A stretch of DNA of 64,000 nt from CAZKBP01 sp964551015. Lineage in GTDB: Bacteria; Bacteroidota; Bacteroidia; Cytophagales; Microscillaceae. Each line of letters starts with the position of its first letter. The first letter of the stretch is position 1. A program made the translations under genes and the position numbers. The notes below the pieces were generated by a model. It searched no databases. It saw only the letters and a program-made list of their open reading frames with translations, and had not been told where the DNA came from. The stretch covers positions 57,859-121,858 of the forward strand of contig CAZKBP010000015.1 in assembly GCA_964551015.1 (NCBI GenBank), written 5' to 3'. Positions 26,232 through 35,047 of this stretch are shown in pieces.

Positions 26232-27533
26232 ATGAAAATATTATATAGATTTAAATATCTGGTCTTGCTCCTATGCTTCGCTTGTGAAGACTTTATTGAG
26301 GAAGAACCTACCAATCAGATTTCCAATGATATTGTCTTTACGACTCCCGAAGATGGTAACTCCTTAATTTTAGGAATGTACGAAGATGGCCTCCAAGATG
26401 CAGATATGTATGGAGAAGGAGAAATTGGTATCAACGGTTTGCTATCAGATGAACTCGTACACACAGGATCATTCCCTGCCTTGGTACAATATGATATCAA
26501 CGAAGTAGCCAGCCAAAATGGTGATGTTTTTGGTTACTGGGATGCCAACTATGAGGGGATTTTCTTGGCAAATTTCGTGTTGGCTAATATTGATGGAGTT
26601 ACTTTTGCAGATCCGTCTTTCAAAAACCAACTAACCGGAGAGGCTCTGTGGGGACGTGCGCTTTATCACTTCAATCTGGTGAAGTTTTTCGGGGATGTAC
26701 CAATCGCCGACTCTCCAAACCTGAATGATCTCAATGCCTTGTCACGAAGCCCACAGAGTGAAGTCTTAGCTTTTATTATCAGTGATTTGGAGCAAGCTAT
26801 CACGCTCCTGGATGGTATAGATGTAGGCTCTAAAAACCGTGCGAGTGAATGGGCGGCCAAAGCCTTACTGGCCAGAGTACAGCTCTTTGCCGGAAACTTG
26901 CAGGCCGCTGGTACGCTTGCCAATGATGTCATTGAGAATGGCCCTTTCACGTTGGAGCCTAATTATGTGGATATTTTCGCGGGAGCTTCTGGTGAGACTA
27001 TCTTCGAGGTGTTTTTCAGCACGATTGATGGGAATAGCTTGGCTTTTTTCTTCCAAGAAACAGGTCGCTACGAGTACGCTCCTTCCCCTCAGCTAGTAGC
27101 TGCTTACGAAGAAGGAGATGCTCGCCAAGCGGTTATTGGAGAAACTGGAGCCGGAGAGCCCATGGCCATCAAATACACAGACGTGGGAAATGGCTCTGAT
27201 CAGCCTATCGTGTTACGCTTAGCGGAAATGCACCTCATTCGTGCCGAAGCTCGCATCGGAACTGCTCAAGCGGACGCCGATGTAAATCTAATTCGTGAGC
27301 GTGCAGGACTAGCCCCCATTGCGGGAGCGACCTTAGATGACATCTTGCAAGAACGCTTCGTAGAATTTACTTTTGAAGGGCTACGTTGGCTAGACCTCGT
27401 ACGCACGGGTCGTGTAGATGCCGTCATGTCAGCCATTAATCCGGCTACCTGGCAAGCTACTGATGCCTTGTTGCCGATTCCACAAACGGAGCGCAACAAC
27501 AATCCCAATCTAACCCAAAACCCTGGTTACTAA
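26232..27533 (+). CDS. SusD/RagB-family nutrient-binding lipoprotein
   Basis: 433 residues. A lipobox ending CFAC places the lipidated Cys near residue 18. The SusD pattern follows: EDFIEEEPTNQISNDIVFTT, repeated helical TPR-like segments (ALWGRALYHFNLVKFFGDVP, ASEWAAKALLARVQLFAGN) and the conserved C-terminal block ERFVEFTFEGLRWLDLVRTG with PIPQTERNNNPNLTQNPGY at the end. It forms the lid over SusC and binds the substrate at the cell surface. It is somewhat shorter than many SusD proteins, but all key blocks are present. Confidence 0.95.
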   Translation: MKILYRFKYLVLLLCFACEDFIEEEPTNQISNDIVFTTPEDGNSLILGMYEDGLQDADMYGEGEIGINGLLSDELVHTGSFPALVQYDINEVASQNGDVFGYWDANYEGIFLANFVLANIDGVTFADPSFKNQLTGEALWGRALYHFNLVKFFGDVPIADSPNLNDLNALSRSPQSEVLAFIISDLEQAITLLDGIDVGSKNRASEWAAKALLARVQLFAGNLQAAGTLANDVIENGPFTLEPNYVDIFAGASGETIFEVFFSTIDGNSLAFFFQETGRYEYAPSPQLVAAYEEGDARQAVIGETGAGEPMAIKYTDVGNGSDQPIVLRLAEMHLIRAEARIGTAQADADVNLIRERAGLAPIAGATLDDILQERFVEFTFEGLRWLDLVRTGRVDAVMSAINPATWQATDALLPIPQTERNNNPNLTQNPGY

Positions 27534-27550
27534 AATAAAATTTGTTCAAT

Positions 27551-28498
27551 ATGAAAATTAAATTTCAACTATTCATATATACGATCCTATTCGGGGTAAT
27601 GAGTGCTTGTGATACCTCCGAGATCGAGAATGCCTTTGAGGGATCAAGATTTGTGTTTTTTGAACAAGCCAACATTTCTATCGGTGAGGCGGGAACCAAC
27701 GCAGCTACTGCCTCTGGGCTTCCTGTTAATAATCCTAGCGTAGCAGAAATCATCGTTCGTCGTTCCTCGCCCAATGTAAGTGAGCCACTGACGGTTACTT
27801 TCAGCATGAGTAGTCAGTTCGTAGATAGTACAGACTTTGCAAATGCCGGGGATGATGCCTCAGAAACCTTCATTGTGACGGAAGCGGGGCAAGTGGTGAT
27901 TCCCGCTGGGGAATATTCTACGACCTTTACCCTGACTGCAATCAATGACTTACTTTCCTCTGGAGACAAGGTAGTTACTATGGAAATTACCGGAGTGTCA
28001 GATCCTTCTTACCAAATTGGTGCCACGGGAGGAGCTACTTCGCGGAATGCCCTGAACTTAACCATCGCTGATGATGATTGCCCGATTGACCTAGTGGGAG
28101 ACTGGGAGGGAACCTACACCGTAGAAGATGTGGCTCCCGAAGGAAGTGCCAATGATGGCCTTTCCCTGAGTGGTAGCGGATTCTACAGCGGTGACATTAC
28201 CCTGACCGCTGATCTTACTGACCCTGCTGGCATTACGGCTGTTCTTGGTAATGACGGAAGTGCTACGGTTTTGGCAGGAGATATTCCTATGGTGTTCAAT
28301 ACTTGTCCTGAAACGGTTTCTCCGGCCGGAGGCGTTGTGCCACTAGGTTTCACTGTTAACGGGAGTGCGGCTTCCTTAGCCATTACTCGAGAGAGTACTT
28401 TTGATTCAGGTGCTACCCGCTTCGTGTTGAGAGGAAATCTCATCAATGCCGGAGGCATAAATTTTGGCTCTTGGGATTTTACCTTTACCAAACAGTAA
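27551..28498 (+). CDS. Surface lipoprotein with Calx-beta-like domain, SusCD operon
   Basis: 315 residues from the ATG at 27551; the frame extends three codons further to a TTG. The lipobox ends MSAC. Residues about 45-180 look like a Calx-beta / DUF4843-type beta-sandwich (PLTVTFSMSSQFVDSTDF, IPAGEYSTTFTLTAINDLL, LNLTIADDDCPID); the rest is a second beta-rich domain starting at VGDWEGTYTVED. Its place 17 bp after susD suggests a surface-exposed accessory that binds the same substrate. It has no enzyme motif. Confidence 0.75.
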   Translation: MKIKFQLFIYTILFGVMSACDTSEIENAFEGSRFVFFEQANISIGEAGTNAATASGLPVNNPSVAEIIVRRSSPNVSEPLTVTFSMSSQFVDSTDFANAGDDASETFIVTEAGQVVIPAGEYSTTFTLTAINDLLSSGDKVVTMEITGVSDPSYQIGATGGATSRNALNLTIADDDCPIDLVGDWEGTYTVEDVAPEGSANDGLSLSGSGFYSGDITLTADLTDPAGITAVLGNDGSATVLAGDIPMVFNTCPETVSPAGGVVPLGFTVNGSAASLAITRESTFDSGATRFVLRGNLINAGGINFGSWDFTFTKQ

Positions 28499-28522
28499 TC
28501 TAATCTTACTTAAACAAGACTT

Positions 28523-30451
28523 ATGAAATTTTTATCCATATATAGATTTACTATATTTTATATATTCCTGATAGGAGCATTTTTCTTAGCCTCCTGTACA
28601 GATGACGGCGAAGAGGATGTATCATTCGTCGATCCTCCTACCCAAAATTTAGAGCTGGTAGCGCAGGAACAGGGAAGCCTGAATATTTTTATCCAAGCCG
28701 TGAATGCCGCGGGACTAGGCAGTGCACTGACTGGCTCTGATGCGCTCACTATTTTTGCCCCCAGTAATGGTGCTTTTCAGAGCTTCCTCAACAGTGCGGG
28801 CTTTGATAGTGTAGATGAGGTGCCTGCTAATCTATTAGCTACGGTGCTGAGCTACCACATCGTAAATGGTTCGGTGCTTTCTTCTGACCTGACCACAGGT
28901 CAGGTAGAAACTTTGATTTCTGGAAGTTCTATTGGCGTAGTCGTGGGAGAATCTATCACGCTCAATGGAGAGGCCACGGTGATTGATGCCGATAACAATG
29001 CAACCAACGGAGTGATTCACGTGATAGACTTGGTATTGGGTCAAATTCCGATTGACCCGATTGCTACCCTAGTTGATAGCTTGGCCTCAGCCTCAACTCC
29101 TGAGTTTACCATCTTAAACGCGGCCATTCAAAAGGCCGGCCTTACCAACACCCTCAATACCACCGAAGGGCTCACTGTGCTTGCTCCGACCGATGCTGCT
29201 TTTGAAGCAGCAGGATTGGATATGGCTGCCATTGATGCGCTGACCGCAGAAGAAGTAGCTGAGGTTCTAGTCTTCCACGTATTGTCTGGTTACAGTTACT
29301 CCGTACAATTTGTATCAGGTAGTCGGGTATTTACCTTGTTAGGAGCAGAGGGAGAAGCAAAAGGACTAGATGTAAGTGAGGCAAATGCACCTATTATCTT
29401 GAATACAAGTGCGGCTGATCCTTTGGGGGCAGCAGTAATCGGGCCGAACGTCCTAGCAAATAACGGGGTAATACATGTACTAGATGCGGTGTTATTTCCC
29501 AAAGATTACACTTGGGAGCGACTCTTTGCGAGTGACTTCCGCTATGCTGAATTTCGAGATGCGCTTCTAAACGGGAATAATGACGATTTGGTTGAAATAC
29601 TCTCTACCGAGGAAAATTTCACCATCTTAGCGCCTAGCCCGGCTGGTTTGGTTCCCTTAGAAAGCTCAGGACTGTCTGAGCCAGAGAAGAGAGAAATCCT
29701 AGAGCGACATATCTTCGATCCTGCTGAGAATGGAGATTTCACGACTTTGGGAAGTATCCCGAGTGGCTCTAAGATCACCAGTATCGGAGGGAATGAGTAC
29801 TTTGTTACCCAGAATGCCGACGGCACTTATTTTAATGGAACGCTCACCGTACAGGAATTTAATGGTTCTGATGATTCTGGCCACGAGGATATAGACGTTT
29901 ACAATGGATTTGTAACGGCTCTTGGACCAAATTTAGCAAATGATGGAAGCTATATTAGTGGTAACTTTGGCTTTCTGGAGCCATTACCCGCTTCTGCAAT
30001 ACTAGATTCGTTAAGTGCCAAGGCCAATGTGGCTATTTTTACAGCAGTTCTTGAAAAGCTGGAAATCCTAGACGGTCTAGAAGGAGTGACGGTCTTTGCG
30101 ATTGATGATGCTGCTTTCTCTAATGTGATTGCCAGTGTGACTGATGTTGAAGCTCTAGACCCCGATAATGAAGAGGATGCAGCAACCTTGGCTGATCTGG
30201 AAGAAATAATCAGCGATTATATCATTAGCGACCTTGAATTTGCGGTAGATATCGATCAAGACTTGCCCACCGTGACAGCACTGAGTGGCCGTTCGCTTAG
30301 CTTTGTTTTCAACTTTGATAATCTAATGCTAGAAATCTTGAATGTGGATGAAGACGATGAGTTACAAGATAATCTAGCACTGGTAGAAGTAGATATACTC
30401 ACGGGGCAAGGCGTGGCACATATCATAGACGGTCTGCTCTTTGAAGACTAA
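28523..30451 (+). CDS. Fasciclin (FAS1) repeat lipoprotein, SusCD operon
   Basis: 642 residues, lipobox ending LASC. Two clear FAS1 domains (about 40-170 and 178-325) contain TIFAPSNGAFQSF / VIHVIDLVLG and TVLAPTDAAFEAAG / VIHVLDAVLF. A third (about 330-480) and a fourth (about 495-642, ending VAHIIDGLLFED) are more divergent. FAS1 domains mediate adhesion or carbohydrate/protein binding on the outside of the cell. The gene lies 24 bp after the Calx-beta lipoprotein and is followed by a terminator, so it is the last gene of the four-gene operon. Confidence 0.9.
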   Translation: MKFLSIYRFTIFYIFLIGAFFLASCTDDGEEDVSFVDPPTQNLELVAQEQGSLNIFIQAVNAAGLGSALTGSDALTIFAPSNGAFQSFLNSAGFDSVDEVPANLLATVLSYHIVNGSVLSSDLTTGQVETLISGSSIGVVVGESITLNGEATVIDADNNATNGVIHVIDLVLGQIPIDPIATLVDSLASASTPEFTILNAAIQKAGLTNTLNTTEGLTVLAPTDAAFEAAGLDMAAIDALTAEEVAEVLVFHVLSGYSYSVQFVSGSRVFTLLGAEGEAKGLDVSEANAPIILNTSAADPLGAAVIGPNVLANNGVIHVLDAVLFPKDYTWERLFASDFRYAEFRDALLNGNNDDLVEILSTEENFTILAPSPAGLVPLESSGLSEPEKREILERHIFDPAENGDFTTLGSIPSGSKITSIGGNEYFVTQNADGTYFNGTLTVQEFNGSDDSGHEDIDVYNGFVTALGPNLANDGSYISGNFGFLEPLPASAILDSLSAKANVAIFTAVLEKLEILDGLEGVTVFAIDDAAFSNVIASVTDVEALDPDNEEDAATLADLEEIISDYIISDLEFAVDIDQDLPTVTALSGRSLSFVFNFDNLMLEILNVDEDDELQDNLALVEVDILTGQGVAHIIDGLLFED

Positions 30452-30502
30452 GAAGCCCTCGTTAGAACATCTTTATTAGTGTAAAGAACAGTTCTACAAT
30501 AG

Positions 30503-30534
30503 AAAAGCCGGTATTCGCGTATCGGCTTTTTTTT
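30503..30534 (+). terminator. Intrinsic terminator of the SusCD operon
   Basis: AAAAGCCG (30503-30510) pairs with CGGCTTTT (30523-30530) around a 12-base loop and is followed by further T residues to 30534. It lies 50 bp after the fasciclin gene. Confidence 0.85.
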
Positions 30535-30665
30535 CAGTTTTTTTTGAATTATTTATAGATAATAGGCATTATAAAAGTAACAGTTTACATCTTTGCAAAA
30601 ATCTTGGCTACTTTGATTCAGAGTAGCTATTCCTTTGAATATTAGCTCAATAAATCCGATCAAAT

Positions 30666-32900
30666 ATGAACTACCTTAAACCACTATTACTTCTATTATT
30701 AAATTTGGGCTTTTGGGGAGCTTACGCCCAAGATTGTGGAACCGTCGTTACACCCGAGCAACTTACCTACATGGAAAAAAACGGCATGCTGGTGTCTAGC
30801 CGCAATAAGGTGGACAACGCTTCTCAAGTAGAGATACCCGTGAAAATACATATCGTACGTCGGGGAGACGGCACAGGAGGACTCAACCCCAGTCGAGTTA
30901 ATACGTTAATGGATGCCCTGAATGTTAGCTACGCTCCAGCTAAAATGCGTTTTTTCATGCAGGGAGATATTAATTTTATTGATAGCGACCAGTTCTTCAG
31001 CTTTACACAACAAGAAGAAGGAGCGATGGCTGGGCCAAATGACGTGCCTCGGGTCATCAATGTCTACTTTCCTAATGACATGCCTGGCTTGTGTGGCTAT
31101 ACACGCTTTCCTCCAAGCACGGATCGTATTTTTGTAGCGGCTGGTTGTACCAGTAGCCCCTCTACTTTCTTGCACGAGTTTGGTCATTATTTCTCGCTTT
31201 TTCATACGCACGGTAAGACCAACAATGGAACGACCGACGAACTGGTTGCACGTGTCAACTGCGACCGCTTGGGTGACAATATCTGCGACACACCTGCCGA
31301 CCCCAATTTGGCTGGTAAAGTGGGATCAGGCTGTCAATATGGAGGGTCGGACACTGATGCACAGGGTGAGCCTTTCACGCCTATGGTCAATAATATCATG
31401 TCTTATGCCCCCAGCTCCTGTCGTACAGATTTTACAAACGGACAGTATGAACGGATTCGTAATGGCTTTGATTTTGGTCGGAATTATTTAAATTTTATCA
31501 ATCCTAATTTTGCCGCTCGTTTCACCTCTAGCGGGCGGAGAGGTTGTGCTCCTCTGACCGTGCAATTTACCGACAATACGGCGGGGGCTACCTCTCGGAG
31601 GTGGGAATTTACGGGGGGGGATGTCTCCACGTCTTTCAGCCCTAATCCCACGGTGAGTTTTGCCGAACCTGGACAGTACAACGTCCGACTCATTGTAGAA
31701 AGCTCCATTGGCGAAATAGATACGCTGAATAGAAATGGCTTCGTAATCGTAGAAGATCGCTTTGAAAACGCCGTGGAAGGAAACGCTCCTCTCTCTGAAA
31801 GTTTTTCTGAGGCCTCCTTACCTGAGAAATGGGAGATATTCAACGATGACCAACTACAAACCTTTCAGAATTCAGGCGAGAGTTCATCCGAGGATGGCTC
31901 AGGAAGTTTTTATCTCAACAACTTTGAATATGAAGCGGAAGTGCTGGGTCAATTAGATGAATTAGTAGCACCCAACTATCGCTTGGGCGAGATTTCAGCA
32001 TTAACACTGAACTTTGATTATGCCTATACCTATCGCGTGAACCCTATCACAGATATAGTCAATTCGGATACGCTTAAAATTATTTACCAACTAGGATGCG
32101 ACGAAACCTCTCTGGTAATCTGGGAAAAAGGAGGGAATAACCTTGCTACTGCCCCTCCTAGTAATGATCCCTTTATACCCCAAGCCAGCCAGTGGCAAAA
32201 TGAAACTATATCTCTAGATATTGCAGAAATTGATTTGGAAGAATTAGAAGCAGAGGATGTGATTAAAATCGGATTCCAGAGTATCTCTTATAATGGCAAT
32301 AACCTATATTTGGATAATATTCAACTTACCCCTAGTTTCGCAATGGAAGCACCTGGCTTCTTAAAAATAGATGGAGCAAGTGCCACGGCAATTGGTTTTT
32401 CTTGGTTTGATGCTTCCTTCAACGAAACGGGCTTTATTATAGAACGAAGTACGGATAACCAGACTTTTGCCCCCATCGGCAGTGTAGGTAGAGACGTCAA
32501 TAATTTCGTTGATACTGATTTTACAGTAGGTATCGATTACTATTATCGCGTAGCCGCTGTCAACTCTCAGGATACTTCTGACTACTCGAATGTCTTGACA
32601 ATCACCAGAGATATCACTTCTATTGATGATCCTTTTGGTGCTTCTAATCGAGCTCTGAGGGTTTTTCCTAACCCGGCTCAAGGCGAGGTTAATATCGCCA
32701 CAGAATCTAATCAGATTGGAAGCTATCGAGTAGAAATATTAGATCACACGGGCAAAGTAATTTTCCAAGAAGAAGTCTCTCTAAGTAATCCCGAAGAAAC
32801 GATCCGTATGGCCACCGACCGTTTTCAGAGTGGCTACTACATCATTAGATTGCACCGAGGTAATCGTGTGCAAACACGCCCCTTGGTGATTACCAAATAA
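30666..32900 (+). CDS. Secreted M43-type metalloprotease with PKD, FN3 and T9SS sorting domain
   Basis: 744 residues. A signal peptide ends at AYAQ (22). The catalytic domain (about 55-275) has the zinc motif HEFGHYFSLFH (170-180), a CDTPADPN segment and the Met-turn NNIMSYAPSSC (Met245), as in pappalysin-like M43 enzymes. In the usual HExxHxxGxxH motif the Gly is Ser here. A PKD domain follows (about 284-365), then a jelly-roll-like region, an FN3 domain (about 560-650) and a type A T9SS C-terminal domain (about 660-744, with RVFPNPAQGEVNI). It should be exported across the outer membrane and anchored or released. Its location after a SusCD operon suggests extracellular protein digestion. 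Confidence 0.92.
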   Translation: MNYLKPLLLLLLNLGFWGAYAQDCGTVVTPEQLTYMEKNGMLVSSRNKVDNASQVEIPVKIHIVRRGDGTGGLNPSRVNTLMDALNVSYAPAKMRFFMQGDINFIDSDQFFSFTQQEEGAMAGPNDVPRVINVYFPNDMPGLCGYTRFPPSTDRIFVAAGCTSSPSTFLHEFGHYFSLFHTHGKTNNGTTDELVARVNCDRLGDNICDTPADPNLAGKVGSGCQYGGSDTDAQGEPFTPMVNNIMSYAPSSCRTDFTNGQYERIRNGFDFGRNYLNFINPNFAARFTSSGRRGCAPLTVQFTDNTAGATSRRWEFTGGDVSTSFSPNPTVSFAEPGQYNVRLIVESSIGEIDTLNRNGFVIVEDRFENAVEGNAPLSESFSEASLPEKWEIFNDDQLQTFQNSGESSSEDGSGSFYLNNFEYEAEVLGQLDELVAPNYRLGEISALTLNFDYAYTYRVNPITDIVNSDTLKIIYQLGCDETSLVIWEKGGNNLATAPPSNDPFIPQASQWQNETISLDIAEIDLEELEAEDVIKIGFQSISYNGNNLYLDNIQLTPSFAMEAPGFLKIDGASATAIGFSWFDASFNETGFIIERSTDNQTFAPIGSVGRDVNNFVDTDFTVGIDYYYRVAAVNSQDTSDYSNVLTITRDITSIDDPFGASNRALRVFPNPAQGEVNIATESNQIGSYRVEILDHTGKVIFQEEVSLSNPEETIRMATDRFQSGYYIIRLHRGNRVQTRPLVITK

Positions 32901-32965
32901 TGACTCGTTTTATCTTTTCGCAAGCAAATAAATAAATAATAAACAACCAATAAATAACCACAGTA

Positions 32966-33709
32966 ATGAAAAGCAAAATGAATCTAGCTATATTATACAG
33001 CTCAGCCTTAGTCTTTGGCTTGATGAGTCTAGTGTTAGACGTGCAAGCACAAAACAATGCCCCTAGCGCGGCGATTACCAGCGATAACATAGAGTCTCTC
33101 GGAGATAACTCTGGTACAAATGCCATTCGCACCTTCGATGATCGCTATCGAGGAGTAAGAGGAACTCCTTTCCTCTTTGAGGATTGGACGCTAGGCACTT
33201 TATTCCTAGACGACTCCACCGAGGTTTCCAATGTTAAGCTGAATTTGGATATTGCCAATAATCGTCTCTATGTGAGAAGTAACGATCAAGTCGTCTTACT
33301 GAGTAAAGATCGTGTGCGTTACATTCGTTTTCTGGCTGATTTTACCCTATTTACCAACAGTAAAGTAGCAGGTTTATCTTTAGAGGGCGATCCCTATATC
33401 CAAGTGCTAGAAGAAGGAAAAAATAAACTCTATGCCATTCGCAATAAGAAGTATATTGAGGCAGATTATCGTGGAGCTTATAGTTCTGGGCAAAAATATG
33501 ATGAATACCGAGACGCTGATTCAGAATATGTACTGGCTAGAGAAGATGGAGAGGTAAAAACTTTCAAACTTAAAAAGAAAGATATCTTTGAAATCTTCCC
33601 CGTCTCTGAAGCCGATCTGAAAGAGATTATCAAGGAAAATGACGTAAATATCAAATCTGAGAAGGGGTTGACTAATCTAGTCATCTATCATAATAATGAT
33701 GTGTTCTAG
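32966..33709 (+). CDS. Secreted protein of unknown function
   Basis: 247 residues. The signal peptide ends at VQAQ (about 29). The mature protein is beta-rich and then charged: RGVRGTPFLFEDWTLGTLFL, followed by NRLYVRSNDQVVLLSKDRVRYI and a C-terminal lysine/glutamate-rich part (KTFKLKKKDIFEIFPVSEAD). The pattern is reminiscent of small Bacteroidota proteins that carry one beta-sandwich, but I cannot name a family. It is 65 bp after the protease and may share its transcript. An imperfect hairpin with a T-rich tail follows. Confidence 0.7.
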   Translation: MKSKMNLAILYSSALVFGLMSLVLDVQAQNNAPSAAITSDNIESLGDNSGTNAIRTFDDRYRGVRGTPFLFEDWTLGTLFLDDSTEVSNVKLNLDIANNRLYVRSNDQVVLLSKDRVRYIRFLADFTLFTNSKVAGLSLEGDPYIQVLEEGKNKLYAIRNKKYIEADYRGAYSSGQKYDEYRDADSEYVLAREDGEVKTFKLKKKDIFEIFPVSEADLKEIIKENDVNIKSEKGLTNLVIYHNNDVF

Positions 33710-33738
33710 GCAATTTTAGCAAGATTTTGTCACAAAGT

Positions 33739-33800
33739 CCAGAAAGTACTTTTTCCACGTTCATCTAGCGAGGAAAGTAGCATTTCTGGGCTTTTATTTT
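33739..33800 (+). terminator. Probable terminator after the 32966 gene
   Basis: CCAGAAA (33739-33745) pairs with TTTCTGG (33783-33789), and inside it ACTTT/TTCC pairs with GGAAAGT (33772-33778) with a small bulge. A T-rich stretch follows. The long loop and bulge make it a moderate candidate. Confidence 0.45.
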
Positions 33801-33814
33801 CATACTTTAGCGAG

Positions 33815-34429
33815 ATGACTCTGGGTAAAATAACCACTCAATTTGTGAAGCTCTTGCTCTGTTTTTTCTTGGGGGCAGGTTTTGTATTTTGTTTGATTAT
33901 AATAACGATGATAGGTTTAAACTCAAGTATAGGCCAAATTCTCTTCACCCAAAACCGCTTAGGTCAGCATGGGCGAATCTTCCGCATCTACAAACTCAAA
34001 ACCATGCGGGAGCTAAGGGATGAGCAGGGAAATTTACTCCCCGATGCCGAACGGATTACGAAACTCGGCCACTGGCTTCGCAAAACCTCCCTAGACGAAC
34101 TACCTCAAATCATCAATATTCTCAAAGGAGATATGAACCTGATCGGCCCTCGTCCGCTCCTACCCGAATATCTTGACCGATTTAATGCTCGCCAAAAACG
34201 CCGCTTAGAAGTCAAACCGGGTCTTACGGGTTGGGCGCAGGTCAAGGGTAGAAATGCACTCACTTGGGAGGAAAGGTTAGAATTGGATATTTGGTATCTC
34301 GAGCATCGCTCCTGGCAGCTGGACTTAAAAATTCTGTGGCTGAGCTTTTATAAGGTTTTCGTTCATGGAGACGGGCATATCGCTAGTGAAGAATTTCTGG
34401 GCTCAGACTCCTCAAAATCATCGGTATGA
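33815..34429 (+). CDS. pglC: Undecaprenyl-phosphate phosphosugar transferase, PglC-like
   Basis: 204 residues, the size of monotopic PglC enzymes. One N-terminal hydrophobic segment (about 10-33), then the sugar-transferase core: FTQNRLGQHGRIFRIYKLKTM, the catalytic Asp-Glu dyad at 94-95 in KTSLDELPQ, and MNLIGPRPLLPEYL, ending VKPGLTGWAQVKGRN. The family moves a phosphosugar from a UDP-sugar to undecaprenyl phosphate at the inner membrane, starting glycan assembly. It overlaps the acetyltransferase start by 4 bp (ATGA). With pglD and pglE next, a diacetylbacillosamine-like sugar is the probable substrate. Confidence 0.92.
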   Translation: MTLGKITTQFVKLLLCFFLGAGFVFCLIIITMIGLNSSIGQILFTQNRLGQHGRIFRIYKLKTMRELRDEQGNLLPDAERITKLGHWLRKTSLDELPQIINILKGDMNLIGPRPLLPEYLDRFNARQKRRLEVKPGLTGWAQVKGRNALTWEERLELDIWYLEHRSWQLDLKILWLSFYKVFVHGDGHIASEEFLGSDSSKSSV

Positions 34430-35025
34430 TTTTACTCTATGGGGCAGGTGGACACGCCAAAGTAGTGATAGAAGGCATTCAGGCGCTTGGTCAGCAAGTG
34501 AAAGCCATTTTTGATGATAACCCTGAAATAGCTATCTTGAGTGAAATTCCTGTGCTTTGTCCTTATGACGCTCATCTATTTCCAGATTTGCCACTCATTA
34601 TCACCATTGGGAACAACCAAATTCGCCAACAAAAAACGCAATTAATTACACATTCCTACACACATTTAATCCACCCTCAGGCATGGGTGTCGCCGAGTGC
34701 CGAAGTGGAGCTAGGAAGCGTGATACTGACCCGTGCTCTGGTGCAAGCCCAAGCAAAGATCGGAAAGCAGGTGATTCTCAACACCGGAGCAATTGTAGAA
34801 CACGAATGCGTCATCCAAGATTTTGTACACGTAGCGCCCGGCGCGGTCATCTGTGGGCAGGCAAAAGTGGGCGCAATGACCCTGATTGGTGCCAATGCTA
34901 CGGTTCTCCCCCAAGTGAAAATAGGCAAAAACTGTGTGGTCGGAGCCGGAGCAGTGGTGACCAGAGATATTCCAGACGACTCCAAAGCCCTAGGAGTGCC
35001 AGCTCGTATTTCGCCCTTGAAATAG
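34426..35025 (+). CDS. pglD: Sugar O/N-acetyltransferase with left-handed beta-helix, PglD/NeuD-like
   Basis: 199 residues. The N-terminal Rossmann-like PglD_N domain begins MILLYGAGGHAKVVIEGI; from about 88 the hexapeptide repeats form a left-handed beta-helix (VELGSVILTRALVQAQAKIG, then IVEHECVIQDFVHVAPGAVI). The His of the VEHE segment fits the catalytic base of PglD. It transfers acetyl from acetyl-CoA to a UDP-4-amino sugar. Start and stop codons overlap the neighbour upstream, so translation is coupled. Confidence 0.9.
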   Translation: MILLYGAGGHAKVVIEGIQALGQQVKAIFDDNPEIAILSEIPVLCPYDAHLFPDLPLIITIGNNQIRQQKTQLITHSYTHLIHPQAWVSPSAEVELGSVILTRALVQAQAKIGKQVILNTGAIVEHECVIQDFVHVAPGAVICGQAKVGAMTLIGANATVLPQVKIGKNCVVGAGAVVTRDIPDDSKALGVPARISPLK

Positions 35026-35047
35026 AAACCGCAATAGAAAAAGATGC

